Source: Amylostereum areolatum (Eukaryota; Basidiomycota; Agaricomycetes; Russulales; Stereaceae). Taken from it: DNA of 64,000 bases. Positions 1 through 12,730 of this stretch are shown here, piece by piece. Below the pieces are notes generated by a model. It ran no database searches, had not been told where the DNA came from, and was given only the letters and a program-made list of their open reading frames with translations. Made by a program: the position numbers and the translations under genes. The stretch is taken from positions 580,740-644,739 of the forward strand of contig SAXG01000014.1 of the NCBI GenBank assembly GCA_012932865.1, read 5' to 3'. The number at the start of each line of letters is the position of its first letter. The stretch's first letter is position 1.

Positions 1-182
1 GAGTCACCTACTGAGTAGAATTACCTGAAGTTCACAGATCGACTTTCGGCGAGAGCGCCTTTACGTTCGTCCGTCGAGGTCCGAAGCAGGATGAAGGTCT
101 CACGGTCAAAGTGAAGAAGACATGGATCGTGAGAACGACATACCTAAAATGAAAAATGCGAGCTCGTGGCAAAGCCAGGAAA

Positions 183-562
183 CGAAAGTACAAATACCAA
201 TCGTGTTTTTACCTGGACAAAACACATTCCAAACATGTCCTTTCAGGCACATGTTCCTGCTCGTGTACCCTCCTAAAACTTGAGGTTTCCGCCATGGGCA
301 GCTATGAGTTCGAAATAAAGCCTTTTAGGACCATATTCTCCCTAAATTAAGCAGTTAGAAACCGGGGCCCAAGGAGAATAAGTTTCGATTAGGAAAAGAT
401 CCGCCAAAAATTGCCCTGAAGCTTCTAATTTCAGATCAATCACTGCTCGTGGCGGAAATTTCTAGTTTTGGAAGGGTACATGAGGCAGGAACATGTGCCT
501 GAGAGGACATGTTTGGAATGTGTTTTGTCCAGGTAAAAACACGATTGGTATTTGTACTTTCG
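183..562. repeat. foldback inverted repeat, arms about 111 bp
   Basis: Positions 183-293 and 451-562 are inverted copies of each other with scattered mismatches, separated by a 157-bp spacer. Both arms contain the stretch encoding KYKYQSCFYLDKTHSKHV when read outward, which is why similar short open frames appear on both strands; I do not treat them as genes. No transposase is visible and I could not fix a target-site duplication. It is probably a MITE or foldback element, or its remnant. Confidence 0.75.
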
Positions 563-882
563 TCGCTCGTTTCGAATGCATTTCGACTCCGAAAAAAATG
601 GACTTCCGCCCGCGGTGAACATGGCAGAACAGCCTGAGCACGTGACGTCGGGTAGGCCCTCTGCCCTCGAGGCTTGTTGACATCCTCCTTCTCACCAACC
701 ACCATCATCATCCCCGACGACGACGACGAACTCGCCTTTTTCAGAGTGAGCCATGTACGCCTATGTGGCCGCTTGTGAACTGACGAACGCAGGTCAGACC
801 ACCCGGACATACAAGCCGCATACCAGCAAGCAACCGCACCCCCTCATCGAGTACCCACGCCGGAAGAGTTCACACCATATGG
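563..882. other. intergenic, no gene seen
   Basis: This stretch lies between the foldback repeat and the first F-box-like gene. It presumably holds that gene's promoter and 5' leader. I see no convincing coding exon or RNA gene in it. Confidence 0.5.
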
Positions 883-2173
883 ATGGCGGCCCAGCTACCT
901 CTGGAACTCGTTATCAAGATCTTGGAAGAAGAATATTTGCTCACCCTGACCGGAGCTGCTCCCATTCACGACACCCTCGCCGCCTGTGCGCTCGTGTGCA
1001 GGTCCTGGACCCCCATCGCCCGCCGTCTCCTCTACCACAGCATCTACATCCTCTCCGGAAACATTCGCACCATTCTCTCTCGCACTCTCACATCCAATAC
1101 GTCCATTGGGTGCAACATACGTGCCCTCGAAGTTCACATCTCCTCCAGCCCAACCTCCAACGGCCGCTCTCTCAGCCAGACCGACTTTGTCCGCCTCCTC
1201 GGCTCCTGTCGGCGCCTGTACGAGCTCACCGTCCGCGTCGCCTACTTCCGCCTCACCCCAGTCGCATCCAAGCAATTGAAGGCCCTCCGGCTCCCCGTGC
1301 GCGCCTTCCACATCCACCTCAGCATCGAAGGCACCGACGTCTTCTACAGCTTCCTCTCCATATGGCCCTCCATTCGCTTCCTCGGCATCTACGGATGTGC
1401 ACCGGGCGACCCCCCTCGACACAGGTCCCCACTCACGCTGTACGAGCTCCGATACGAGATCAACGTCACCCTCCCTATCGCCAGCCAGCTCTTTTCATGG
1501 CTTCTGCCCCTGAACCCCGATCAACGCCACATCGCCCCTCCCACCACCACCACCATCACCACTACCACTGCCCTCCGCGTCCTCAAGGTCGCCCAGGACC
1601 TTCCCGTCGGCGTGGACGCGACCCTCGTCGCCTACGCGCCGGGCATTCGGTCCTTGACCGTCTGGAACCTCCCCCCGAAGCACGTCATGGCTCGCTTCGT
1701 CCGCCTCGAGGAGCTCGCGCTTATCCACCCGCCCTGGAACCTCGCGGAGGACGCGCTCCCGCCCACGCTCGAGCACGTTGCCTTCAGCACCTACTGGTCC
1801 ATCCAGCCCAACATCCTCGAAAACATCCGCCGCCTCGCCGCCGGCGCCCTCCCGCGTCTGCGCCAGATCACGCTCGACGAGGACGCCCAGCGCGAACGCG
1901 CGTTCGCCGCCCTCCGCGCCGCCTGCGACGTCCGCGGGGTCGCGCTCGAACTCCGCGATTTCACCGCCGGGAACTGCAAGGTCAAGCTGGTCGGTCCGCG
2001 CAGCTGGTCGCCCGCACCTGCACGCGAGGCTCAAGTTGTCCCAGGAGGACTACCGGCTCGCGGTCGTGGCCGAGCGCTTTCCGCGCAGGGCGACGGTGGC
2101 GAACATGAACCGGATGGATGCGGAGGTCATGGACGCGGTTCTGCATTATATGGAGCGTGGGGGTATCATGTGA
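883..2173 (+). CDS. F-box-like / LRR-type protein
   Basis: The first Met is at 883 and is followed by LPLELVIKILEEEYL, an F-box-like helix with the LP-x-E-L/I pattern, then CALVCRSWTPIARRLLYHSI (second half of the motif). The rest is leucine-rich with an LRR-like rhythm (LRVLKV, IRSLTVWNL, LEELAL, LRQITL). The continuous frame loses homology near 1980. Splicing 1981-2044 (64 nt, GT-AG, phase 0) joins NCK to EDYRLAVVAERFPRR and ends at 2173. A second copy at 11-12.7 kb has an intron at the same place and phase, which supports the splice; the model is 408 aa. A Thr run near residue 215 comes from a CAC/ACC microsatellite. Such proteins often recruit substrates to SCF ubiquitin ligases; that role is inferred. 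Confidence 0.75.
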
Positions 2174-3015
2174 AGCTTAAGCCGTGGGCTCTCGTACATG
2201 CGACCGAAAAGTTAGGGGTCGACCCCGTTCGCTTTTCTTCACGGGTCTCGCATGGTGCTTGGGACGCAACCTATGAGCCGAACGGTCGACGTTTGTTCTC
2301 CATTCGTTCGTGGCACCCTCCCCATTCCCCAGCGCCGTGCTCTTCTCGTCCGTCCCCTTTCGTCCAACCTCACACACACACTCAGGATTTTCAACCTCGT
2401 AACGGTCCCAATATCTAAACCATCGATTCCTATGGCGATCACGGAAGTGGGGTCTTCCTGTAAGTGCACACTTCCTGTATGTTGTAAGGTCGACTCCATG
2501 TCGAGTCGAGGCGTAGGGGTGGCGTAGGGGTTTCAAGGTCTGAAGGTGGTCACGTTTTTGGGATGTACTCCACTGTATCGCATGTTTTCAAAGTTTCGCA
2601 TGGGCGAGTCACATACGGGTGCCCATGATGGAAATATAATGCCATGTTTTATATATATATCGAGTTCACCGTTTCACCGCACTGAACGCACTCCCGGCCT
2701 TTTCGTCCGTCAACGTTCGGTGGAAAAAAAGAAGCATAGATAGGCAGGATATGTGGTTGCGAGCACGTACCGTAGGGCACATGCGCAATACATATGTACT
2801 TGTAGATGCTGCTTGACACGGACTGGAGTTCGATGTATTCGTATTTTCCGAGTCGCTTCCCAATACAAAGATGATTTCACACCGAATTCGATGGTGCCAC
2901 CGCAGGCTCGAGTGTCCTACTTCCACAGCTCTCCAGCATTCCTTGTGTAGCAGCTTCGTAGAACGCAGTGAGCAAATCCCATAGGTTCTTTCCGCCTCTC
3001 ATCCGTAACGCTTCT
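2174..3015. other. intergenic between convergent genes
   Basis: This should hold the 3' ends of the F-box-like gene (plus strand) and of the GH92 gene (minus strand). There is a short AT run near 2652. Small open frames here lack motifs or splice support, so I call no gene. Confidence 0.5.
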
Positions 3016-6000
3016 TCATACTCCTGCACCCGCCAACGTCTCCGATCCCCACGCCTCCGCCACCTCGCTCATCTCAAACACGATATCCCCGCCGCTCGCA
3101 ATCTCCTCATGCCTTATCACGGGTCGCGTCCCATCTACCGTTCTCCCGTTCACGCTGACCGATTTCACGAAGGGCTTGCTGGACGCGCCTGTGGAGGAGA
3201 TCACGAGGGGTTTAGAAGCACCAGGGAGTTGTAGGGTGACTTTGTTGAAGAAGGGCCTGTAGAGGTTCTTGAGATGGGGTCGCATGAGAGCACAAAGGAA
3301 GAGACCTACGTTCCAACGACGTATTCACCCGACACCGGGTCGACAGGATAGAGGCCCATAGCACTGAAGATATACCACGCGCTCATCTGCCCGCAGTCCT
3401 CATTCTGACCATGTTCAACCGCATGAGGAGTTGTATGGAAAGATAGAAGGAGCAGAATACGCTTACGCCTGACAAGCCATCGGCTGAGTTATTGTAGTTA
3501 CTTTGCGCGATCTGACGGATGCGTGGCTGTCCTTTGGATGCAGCGCCCGCCAGAGCGTAGAGGTAAGGTATATGGTGGGAAGGCTGGACAAAAGGGTTCC
3601 CCCATCAGTCACGACCCAGATATATGCGCTCGAAACCAACTCACTTCGTTCGTCTGGTCATTGTGTCCTATTGATCAGACCCCGCTTGCGTATGAGTAAA
3701 TCACATCCACCTACAAGCGAATGTGTCTTGCTCACCCCCATTGAAGTGCTCATCCAAGCTCTTCACAAATGCTGCAGGTCCGCCCCTCGCCTCGATAAGT
3801 TCTTCCACCGCATGCACCACGTCGAACGAATACGCCCATTTATCCCCCTCCGTCCACCCCGCGTCCTCCCCCGCCCAGGATCCATCAGCGTTCCTCGCTT
3901 CCATGAACCCTGTCTTCTGGTTAAAGATGGTGAGAGGCGCGGTCATGGAGCGGTTGAGGAAGAAGTCGGCGTCGGCGGTTTTGTTCAGGTGGCGCGCGAA
4001 AAGGGCGAGCGCGTAGTCGTCGTCTGATAAGAGATGGCCGGAAGATGCGTCAATGAGAGTGAGAGAACATGAAAGAGATCATCCGCACAGGCGTAGTCCA
4101 AAGTACGCGAGCCAGATTCGGAGTGGATATCGTCAGCGACCCACCCCTTCTCAGCATAGACCGTGCTTAGCCCCGCGCGGACTTCGTACCCCACATGTTC
4201 TTCGCGATCAAAATACCTAACGCGAGGTGTAAGTCACCAATAAGGGGCACTGGAGAGGGTGCACATACGAAACGGTGTCGTCGTGTTCGGGAGGGACCGT
4301 GGCATCTTTGTGGACTGCCTCGTACGCGAGATCGACGTCGAAACCAGTGATGTTCTTCAGGACTGCCTCCGCAATGAGCGAGTCCGCGTGGGTTCCGACC
4401 TATGGTGCCATGGTCGATGCTTGCTAGGAAGGCGCTGGGAAGGTGGGAAGGGGTCTCACCATGATGTTGGTCTCTGCAAAAAGTTCAGGAAACGAATGCT
4501 TTTGGATATCAACTCGGACCCACCCACGATGTTTTTCCACATTGGCAACCATCCGCTCTAAAACACGAGGTGAGAACGCGTGCAAGGGCCAAGAAGGGGG
4601 GACGAACCTCTTTGTAGTCTTGCAGCATGCTCTGCACCATCCCTGGTATCCGCTCTGGCGCCAGCAGGATTTGCCATGCCCACGCTGCTCTGTACGTATC
4701 CTGTCAAATGGTCAGCAGCCAAAAAAGCAAGAAGAAAAAACAAGATACCCAAATTGAGTACCCGGTATACGACTCGCCCTCGTGCACGGTTTCGTCGTAA
4801 CCAGAGTAATATTTGCCTTCTTCGCTCTGCTCGTAAGGATACTGCAACCCCGTCAGTGAAGCGTTGGAAGAACAAAAGTGAGAATATGCACCTGCAGCGA
4901 ATGGAACACCGCTGTATACATCACGGTAAGTTCGTCGTCCGTCGCACCCTCCACCTGCAACCGATCCAACTTCTCCGCCCACGCTGCGCGAGTCTTCCTC
5001 GCCGTGTCCTCCAACTTTGTTCCATCCGGAACCTCCGCGTCCAGGTTCCTCCTCGCCTGTTCGACGGAGATGAACGACACCCCCACGCGCACGCTGACCG
5101 TCCCCGTCTCTGGCGCAAACTGTGCATATCCACTCAAGAGTGCCCCCTCCCTCGTCCGCTCTTCCGCGTGGAGCGACCCGTTCTGTGCTGTGCCCCACGC
5201 CGCGAATGGCTGGTCAAACCGTGCGCAGAAATAGCCGCGAAAGTTGGTTGCAGGGTTGGGACCGATGATGAAGTCCTGGCGTTCGGGATTGCTACCTGTG
5301 ATCTCGCGTGCGGCGGGGTCGATTGCTATTGTGCCCGAGGGGTAGGTTACGTTGGAGGTGTCGGAGGAGCCGATAATGGATGCTCGTGTTGCTTCAAGGA
5401 CAACGTATGGTGCCTGCGTCTTCATGAATGTGAAGCGAAGGTGGCCAACGCGTGAGGCTACAAGGATGTGCTATTAGTGGAGATTCGAGGTAGGTGTGAC
5501 ATGAATTATACATACTGGCACTCTGCTCCGCCGTAATCTTCCCGCCTTTGAGCGCATCCATCTCTACGCGGTAATAGCTCGGCGTGCGCGATTCCTCATC
5601 GTGACTGAAGCGCATCCCCCTTCGTTCGAACACGGTCTCCACATCTCCCGCGCCCGGGAAAAGAATTGCTTGCCCGCTCTCGCCCATCCATATCGCTGGC
5701 TGATGCGTGCCCTGGAACCCATGTATGGTGTTGTCGGTGTGGTTGTACGGCGTCATCGACACATAGTTTTGGCGGGTCTGCGCGACCCAGCGCGTCATGG
5801 CGAAGGGAGGTGCGGTGGAAGGAATCATCCCGCCAGAGTCATTGGGCGAGTCACCACCGTTTCCGATGAGCCTGTCGTATAGAATGTATGAGTGGTGGGC
5901 CAGAAAGGAAGATCCTCCAACGTACGGATTCACATAGTCGACGGCTTTGCTCTTCGGATCCTTGAACGGAGGCGGGACCTGTTGTCGCGCGGCGAAAACG

Positions 6001-6077
6001 GCAAGGAGGAGGAGAGCACAAGAGAGGGTTAAGAGAGGGCGTCGTGCCATCATGGCCACGACATTACGGAGGGCCAT
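3016..6077 (-). CDS. GH92 alpha-mannosidase, secreted or type II membrane
   Basis: Glycoside hydrolase family 92 members are calcium-dependent exo-acting alpha-mannosidases that trim mannose from glycans. The Met at 6077 starts a hydrophobic segment (LLTLSCALLLLAVFAA, residues about 15-30), so it is a signal peptide or anchor. Family marks follow in order: VDYVNPYVGG; GNGGDSPNDSGGM; GFQGTHQPAIWMG; SGYDETVHEGESYTGYSIWD (about 4.75 kb); the acidic GWTEGDKWAYSFDV region (3.8 kb); and NEDCGQMSAWYIFSAMGLYP near 3.4 kb. The C-terminal beta-sandwich ends at 3016. At least eight short introns break the gene and I did not fix every junction. All domain pieces are present in order and no frameshift was noticed. 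Convergent with the F-box-like gene. Confidence 0.9.
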
Positions 6078-6681
6078 GGTGGGGTCTTATGAGGGCGTCA
6101 GGAAGAGCAGTCCTCGTCGCGTGTTCTCGTGGGCGCCGAAGCCCCGTCATCTGATCTGTACGTTCAACCTCGAGTAAGTTATGCATATGCGACATCGGGG
6201 CGCATGTGGACGTCGAGGGCCGAAGACAGGTCAACAGGAGTAGAAGTCGAGCAGACTGTGAGGGTTGTGGTTATGGAAAGAGAATAAGTAATGCCGGTTC
6301 AGATTCAAGTGACATCGGTTGCGCGTCGGCGCAGATGGGTACAGTCAGGTACAGTCCAGGGTACGGCGACGACAGCCTACAGGTGACGACTGGGTGGCGA
6401 CCTTTGGTACAATGTACGTGCACCGACAATGTCTCAGGAGATCCAAACACCTTGTTGGATATATCTCCTTGTTGGTTACGTTGAGGACCCGTACTCACTT
6501 CATACGTATACGTACCCGTGTCCACGGTGAGGGTACGGGTCAAAAGCCATTTACATTATACAAGCAGCCTCCATCGTGCAGCAAAGAGAAAACCTTGACG
6601 TCGGGTCCACGTGGGGACCTCCAGGATAAACCACCAATAAAGATATAGACAAACAAAGCGCTTGGCGACCGTCCCTCCGGT
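6078..6681. other. upstream region of GH92 and 3' flank of HAP5
   Basis: Both flanking genes are on the minus strand, so this should hold the GH92 promoter and the HAP5 3' UTR. I see no coding exon with splice support. Confidence 0.5.
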
Positions 6682-7516
6682 CTACAGCGGCGGTTGTTCA
6701 AGAGCAGGCGAGTTCAATAGTGACTGGAGCTAGAGAGGCGAGGCATCAGCGAACTGCATGTGCAAAGATACGTTACGAACCTGGTCTACAACCGCAGTGG
6801 AAGGTATGTGCTCGCCATCGGCGGACTGCGAGGATTGGAGTGTCTACATAAGACTACCAGTTAGCACAAATATTCACACACAACCCAACACCCAGCCTCC
6901 AGGCATCGTGCGATCTCACCTGGTTCGCTTTCGAACTTGAAGCGGCGGCGGACGCCTTCTTTGCCGCGGCCTTGGACGTGCCGCCCGTGAAGGGTTCGTC
7001 GCGAGGAACGATGTCGATGAGAAAGTCGAATTGGTCCGACTTGCTGAGCGCTTTGGCGATGTCCTGGCGCGAAAGGGTGCGGCGCTTGTTCGAGTCGGCG
7101 ACGATGAACGCGCGGGCGGTGATTTCTGCGATGAAGACTGGTGGTTCGGGTGAGGGACAAGGGCCGGCTGAACGACGTCGACGTGAACGTACTTTCACAT
7201 GCTTTGCAGAATATAATGGGGGCTGCACAGTTGTAAACAATCATGTATGTGCTGAACGAGCATCAGATTCATACCATCTGCGGCAATCATCTATGCAGAG
7301 TGAGCCACCTCAGCATACGACGAAACATAGATGGAGAGGGCGGACCTTGACATCAGGGTCATTCTTCATAACCTTCTTTATCCTGGCCAGAGGAAGCGAT
7401 GGGTGGCGGTAGTCGAGGGTCTCCTGTTCTGCAGCATCGACCTGCCTCTGCCAGAAGGAACGGAGGAATTCATGGAGAGGCTCTCCTGATTGGACGTACG
7501 CCGCCTTGGCCGACAT
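6682..7516 (-). CDS. HAP5: CCAAT-binding factor subunit HAP5 / NF-YC
   Basis: This is the histone-fold subunit of the heterotrimeric CCAAT-binding factor (HAP2/3/5, NF-Y), a nuclear transcription regulator. The spliced model has six exons: 7516-7346, 7290-7275, 7222-7193, 7137-6920, 6843-6781 and 6729-6682. All introns are GT-AG and the frame is open for 181 aa. The product reads [16 protein letters not shown], then [17 protein letters not shown] (alpha1), [17 protein letters not shown] (alpha2), EITARAF, and [20 protein letters not shown] plus FLIDIVPR. These match the NF-YC core closely, including the residues that pair with HAP3. The tail is short and low in complexity ([15 protein letters not shown], then [10 protein letters not shown]). 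Exons 2 and 3 are only 16 and 30 nt, so simple gene finders will miss alpha2. Confidence 0.95.
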
Positions 7517-9089
7517 GGGAGATGCGAGTCACCGACCAGCCAGTCGCAGCCCCCATAGATAACTCCCTAGATAAGATAAGATTTAAGTGCCAATTCGTAC
7601 GGGCGTCCAGGGGCGTCCTTGCGAGGAATTTTCATTTGAATAAGAGACGATGAACGCAGCGGCTTCTCCAGTGTGACTGTCGGAGGTGTTCGTCGAAGAT
7701 CTGGGGGCCATGATGGATGGTAGAGACTGTAGTGGTAGGAAAATAAAGTATACAAGTACTAAGTTACTTGCGGTCCCAGACTTACTTGCGACGCAGCTGG
7801 ACACCAATTAACAGTCATGTATCTTCGACGCAACCTCTGAACTGCTACCGGGCACACTGATTCCTACCAAAACCTTGTCCCCTCCGGGAAACTATCCCGT
7901 CGTCCAGATATGTCAGCGCAAGGCGTTGGTTAGTATGCGTAACCTTGATAAGTACCTTGAGACAGCGTACTCACAATTGTTTTTAGGCATCTGATATCAT
8001 TGACCCATTCTCCTTCGTCCGGGTGTATGTATGCCAAAGCGGGTCTGCGCTCCCCGAGCCAACGAGCCTCCAGAAGATGTGAGTCATGTTTCTGATGCCT
8101 CAGAATAGTCACTGAAGTGAATGGGGACAGTATCGACCTCTCCCTTAAGCTTGCCCTCGAGGTCGATATAAACGCAAGCGTCTTCCCTATGTACCGTGAC
8201 GAGATAGGGGGGGGATGGCAAGTGGTCGGGTTTGCTAAGCACCTGGAAAGCAAGGTGGCAGAGATTTACGCTTCTTAGGACGGACCGGGATCTTTGGTTC
8301 GTTGCGCTTGTCCTTTATACTGCTTCACGAGAATCATCCGGGATAGGTGTTTAACATTTAAACTTAGTTTCGCATGCTGAAGTGACGAGGGGACTCACGA
8401 ACGGTAGACGTTAAACGTTAAACGTTAATCGATATCTAACTCTTGGGCCTGAGGCCTGAGGATGGCTTTTGCCAGTGTGGGGGTGCACAGCAAGTGCACA
8501 GACGAGACGCACGAATACTATTTCCGAATAGAACCCATATTTCGACCAAGATGCTCGATGAAGAAGGTCGATGAGGGACATCGAAGTAATATACTTAGTT
8601 AGTTTACATAGCAGTCCGTTGGGACTCGGGAGCAGCTAGTCGCGAGCGCGATGGAAAGGTGCGTTGCTTATGGTACTTGTTCTCGGCGCACGACTCCACG
8701 AGCGCGGAAGATAGAAGGAAGTGTGCAGAGGTAAAAAGATTTGCGAGGAGATCCAAGAGAACGCTTGAAGGGACTCAAGAGAGGAGGTTCGCGGTTTTTA
8801 GATCTCAGAGGCTTTGAATGTCAAGAACCGGTGAAGAAAGAAAGAATAAAAATTGCGGTCATCACGTGCACAAGAATGATCGGAAAGGGTCGACCGTCGA
8901 CTCGGAGACTGGCCGGGCCGACGCTGGGGACGAACTCTCAACACCACCACATTCATACATCCGCCCATACTGAAATCATCTGGCCCATTCACACTTGAAA
9001 CGACTCACCACATCAGCTGAGACCGCAATTATAGCACGTATACCTGCACCTTTCGCCATGGAGCGTTCCAGAAATCCCTTCGCCGCGCC
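7517..9089. other. 1.6-kb intergenic region, divergent promoters
   Basis: It separates the divergently transcribed HAP5 and lyase genes, so both promoters should lie here. Near 8407 there is a small tandem run of CGTTAAA-type units. Open frames present are short and lack motifs or supporting introns. I see no RNA gene. Confidence 0.5.
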
Positions 9090-10701
9090 ATGTGCATCGT
9101 CTGCCGACTGGTCCCATTCTCCTGCGTTCTTTTTCTCTTCAAGATCATATTCCTGTGGACCTTCGTACGCTCTATCAAGGCTTTCCCCCATCCAGATGCG
9201 TGTGAAGATATCCATGGACGAGACGGCTTCGTGACGGACGGCCCTGTGGTTTTCACCTTGCCCATACCCCCCTCTGTAACATGGACCAGTACAGCCAGCT
9301 TCATCCCGTCTGCCACCACGGTGTTCGACGTTGTCACAATCACTCAAACAGTGACACTTCACCCTAGCACGGTGATTTTGACGGTCCCCCTATCGCCAAC
9401 AACCCCCACCCCTGTCCCACCGACCTCCGCATGGGTCGCTCCGTCTTCCTATTCCGACCTCTCCAACTTTGGCATCAATCACTTTGCTTCAGGGAGAGAC
9501 AACCTCGCTATCGTTAACGCGTCCAACATCCCTTCATCGGCTGCTGCCTCGGGCGGAGACCCGCCTCTCACCATCAATGACACTTCTATCATGCAACTGC
9601 TCTATCCTGAGGGCTCCATTAACCCAGGAGGCTCGCCGAAGGGCGGTGCCGACTTTTACGCATCCCCGCTCGACATCAGCGACGCGTGGAACGTGACGTT
9701 GGAGTACAGCGTCTTTTTCCCGGAAGACTTCGATTGGGTCAAGGGCGGGAAGCTACCGGGATTGTATGGTGGACACAGAACGTGTTCTGGCGGAGACGAT
9801 GCACTGAACTGCTTCAGCACGCGGCTCATGTGGCGGCCGCAAGGCAAGGGCGAGCTTTACCTGGTAAATAACATCTTTCATTTCCGTCTTCATCTCGTTA
9901 TTGACACCTACCTCTAGTACGCCCCCAAGGACAAGCAAACTCACGAGCTGTGCTCCCTTCCCCCCGAATCCGTGTGCGATTCGACGTACGGCCTCTCCAT
10001 CGCCCGCGGGTCCTTCTCATACACTCCTGGCGCGTGGACGCATCTTCGGCAGACTGTAGCACTGAATACCCCTGGAAAGCAAGACGGGGGCTTTCGACTG
10101 GAGGTGGACGACAAACCTGTCATCGACCGGTGGGACGTGTATTACCGCGGAGTGCCAGTCCCAGAGCCGGCCTTGCCAAGCAACACGGATGCGCCCCCGG
10201 ATTCTTCGTCCGCTGCGAACGGGGGCCTGCTGTCTCCTCTGCTGGGAGGTATTCTTGGTCCGCTCGGCCTGGGCCTTGGATCTGGATCTGGATTTCAAGC
10301 TTTATCTTCATCCAATGCCACACCACCTTCCGCCCCGACGCCCATCGCTCATCCTCTACCTCCTAACGCGCCTTTCGGTCTTACCGTCACAAGCACCGCG
10401 ACTGTGGTCGCCACTTGTCACTCCTCCTGCCATAACGCACATGTCTTCTCAAGCACCGGTCGCGGGCCAGGCATTGCAGGGTTCTAATACGGGAGACTCT
10501 TCTCCTCCTGCCGGTCCAGACCCAATCGGGTTCTCCGGGCTATTCTTCAGGTGCGACTTGGATTATCGTTGACCTCGATTTCGATTGCTAACGCGAGTGC
10601 GAATGTTTAGTACGTTCTTTGGTGGACATGATCCGGAGTGGGCATCTCCAAAGGACCAGTACGCGTGGTTCAAGGACTTTGCGATCGTGGTCAATGCATG
10701 A
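9090..10701 (+). CDS. polysaccharide lyase family 14-like protein, secreted
   Basis: PL14-type lyases cleave uronate-containing polysaccharides by beta-elimination; the fungal substrate is not deducible here. The N-terminus is hydrophobic (LVPFSCVLFLFKIIFLWTF), suggesting a signal peptide, followed by a Thr/Pro/Ser-rich linker. The catalytic-type beta-sandwich follows: VTLEYSVFFPEDFDWVKGGK, LPGLYGG, STRLMWRPQGKGELYLYAP, AWTHLRQTVALNTPG and DVYYRGVPVPEP. After a Ser/Pro/Gly-rich insert it ends with STFFGGHDPEWASPKDQYAW then FKDFAIVVNA. Introns 9864-9917 and 10551-10610 are clear. A frame change between about 10,380 and 10,470 needs a third intron (10378-10453 or 10407-10470 both fit) or is an indel. 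The start codon is the least certain part. Confidence 0.8.
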
Positions 10702-11040
10702 CATGACGATTGGCAGTGCTCGTGCTCGTACGTTTACGTCGAGTTGTACTTTCCGACCCTTCGGTATATCACATATGCTGTACCTCTTTCGCTCGAAGGC
10801 GAAAAAAGTGTCAAACACTGTCCGGGCTCGAGCTTTTTGGGGCGGGATGATACTGGGCTCTCTTGATAGCAGAAGGCTGAAGCGGCCTGAAGCGGGCGAC
10901 CTCGCTACCACCTCTTGAAGCGATATGGCTTCTCCACGTGATATCGACCCCACTCTTCAGAACCCCTCCTCCTTCCAACTCCGATTCTCCGTTGTTGTCT
11001 TGAACCACCACCACCACCTTATCGCAAGCTGCGTTGACGA
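10702..11040. other. short intergenic region
   Basis: It lies between the lyase stop codon and the presumed first exon of the decayed F-box-like copy. I see nothing else in it. Confidence 0.4.
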
Positions 11041-12730
11041 ATGACTGTGTCGATCCCTTCCCCGGACCGTAGTTCTGCAAATCTGCTGATTACGGCGCCA
11101 TTCAAGAGTCGACCGGCGCTCAGGATTAGAAGCGCTCGCGGAGCAGTTAGTCAAACGGGGAAGAGTGTCCCTTTAGGGTCTTCCTCGGCCATTGACCAGG
11201 CCCTCGAAGGATGTTCCAGTCGTTCACCATGCGTAGAAGCGATTTACACCCCTCGACAAAGTCAGTGCCTCTACTCTTGATGTTTTGTTCGAATGTCTTA
11301 TTTGAACACTTCCAGGAGGCATAAACCTGGCTTCGCGGCTGCCATTGGATCTGATCCTGAAGATCATGGAAGACGAATACCTTTCACTTGGAAGGGAGTC
11401 CCGACACCTGCTCTACAAGCCAAGCGTGGCGGACCTCGGAATTCTTCCCCAATGTGCGCTCGTATGCAAGGCATGGCTGCCCTTCGCCCGTCGGCTCATG
11501 TACCATCACATCTCCTTCCGATTTTTCGGCGAAGTCGCATCGCACCTCTCTTGGGTGATACGAGAACGCCCCCTCCTCGCGGCGCTCATACGCTCCCTTG
11601 GATTTCCGCTTGTCCCTTGGTCCACCCAGCGACGATGCAGTGGGCTTTGATGAACTCGTCGCCGTGCTCGGACCCTGTATCTACCTCTACGAGCTGAAAC
11701 TGAACATATTGGTCCCCCATTCACGCCATCCAATGGGCGACTTGGACAAGCCAAGGGTCGACGCGCTTCAGAGCCTGCGCCTTCCCATTCGATCCCTTTA
11801 CCTTTTCTTCCAATACCCGACCGCGGCGGACGACGGGTTAGACACATCGTTTTACGAGTGGTTGTCTGTATGGCCTGGAATCAAATTCCTCCGCGTGTAT
11901 ATCGAGAGCATGCGTCCCCGGCGCGCTCGCTCCCCCACCAGCACGACCTGCGGGCCTTGCATTATACGACCTGCGCTTCCAGCGACTCGGCCGGACGTGC
12001 CGCCGCGATATCGAGATCCTTCAATGGCTCGTCCCCCCGCACATGTCCTCTCTCCGCGTCCTCGAGCTCCCGAACTGGTCGTCCGACGGGTGCGATGGCA
12101 CCGCGGACATCGTCGCCCCGCACGCCGCGCGTCTACAGTCGTTGACCCTTCAAGGCATCCACGTCGCCGCTATGCCGATTCCTCTGGCGCGGTTCGCGCA
12201 CCTCGAACAGCTCACGCTGATGAACCCGACCCCCGCGTTTCACGAGGAGCCCCTCCCGCCCTCGTTGCGCCACCTCGCGCTGCACGCCTTCCCGTTTCAT
12301 GACTGGAGGCTTCCAGGACAAGCTAGTGGCAATCGTCGCGGGCACACCATCCTTGCGCATCCTGACACTGGACAAGAACCTGTTTCGAGCTGGGGTCGAG
12401 GGAAGGACCGGGCTTGTGGAGACGCGGCCCGATATCGTTCTTGAGACCCGCCGAGTGGTGCATTTTCCATCAGGGGATAGGTTGCTCGTGAGTTATACTA
12501 CCGGGTTCTTCTTACATATCTTTTAGTAATTTGACTTTTCCGTGCAGGATGAAAACCTTGGACTTGCGGTGGTAGCGCGAAGGTTTCCACGGCGGGCATC
12601 GATGGAGAACTTGGGAAGGATGGATGCACAAGTCGCCGATGGGTTGTTGTCATTATTAACAACTAGTGATGTCCATGTTGAAGTGTACCCGGCGGCTGAG
12701 TCTAGCACGATAGTGACCCGATCCCATTGA
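11041..12730 (+). pseudogene. frameshifted F-box-like paralogue of the gene at 883
   Basis: This is a second copy of the F-box-like gene at 883-2173. Similarity runs the whole length: LPLDLILKIMEDEYLS, CALVCKAWLPFARRLMYHHI, YLYELKLNI, SSLRVLELPNW, LEQLTLMNP, LRILTL and the end LGLAVVARRFPRR. A plausible first exon (11041-11260) joins through an intron ending at 11315. The last intron (12488-12547, phase 0) is at the same place as in the other copy. The reading frame changes at least three times without usable introns: near 11,597 (one extra G), near 11,925 and near 12,295. It is therefore probably a pseudogene. Several indels in the sequence data are the alternative. Confidence 0.7.

Noticed and set aside
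753..2108. His/Arg/Pro-rich 451-aa frame overlapping the F-box-like gene
   Set aside because: It is the frame-shifted reading of a GC-rich coding region; the overlapping frame has the F-box and leucine-rich pattern.
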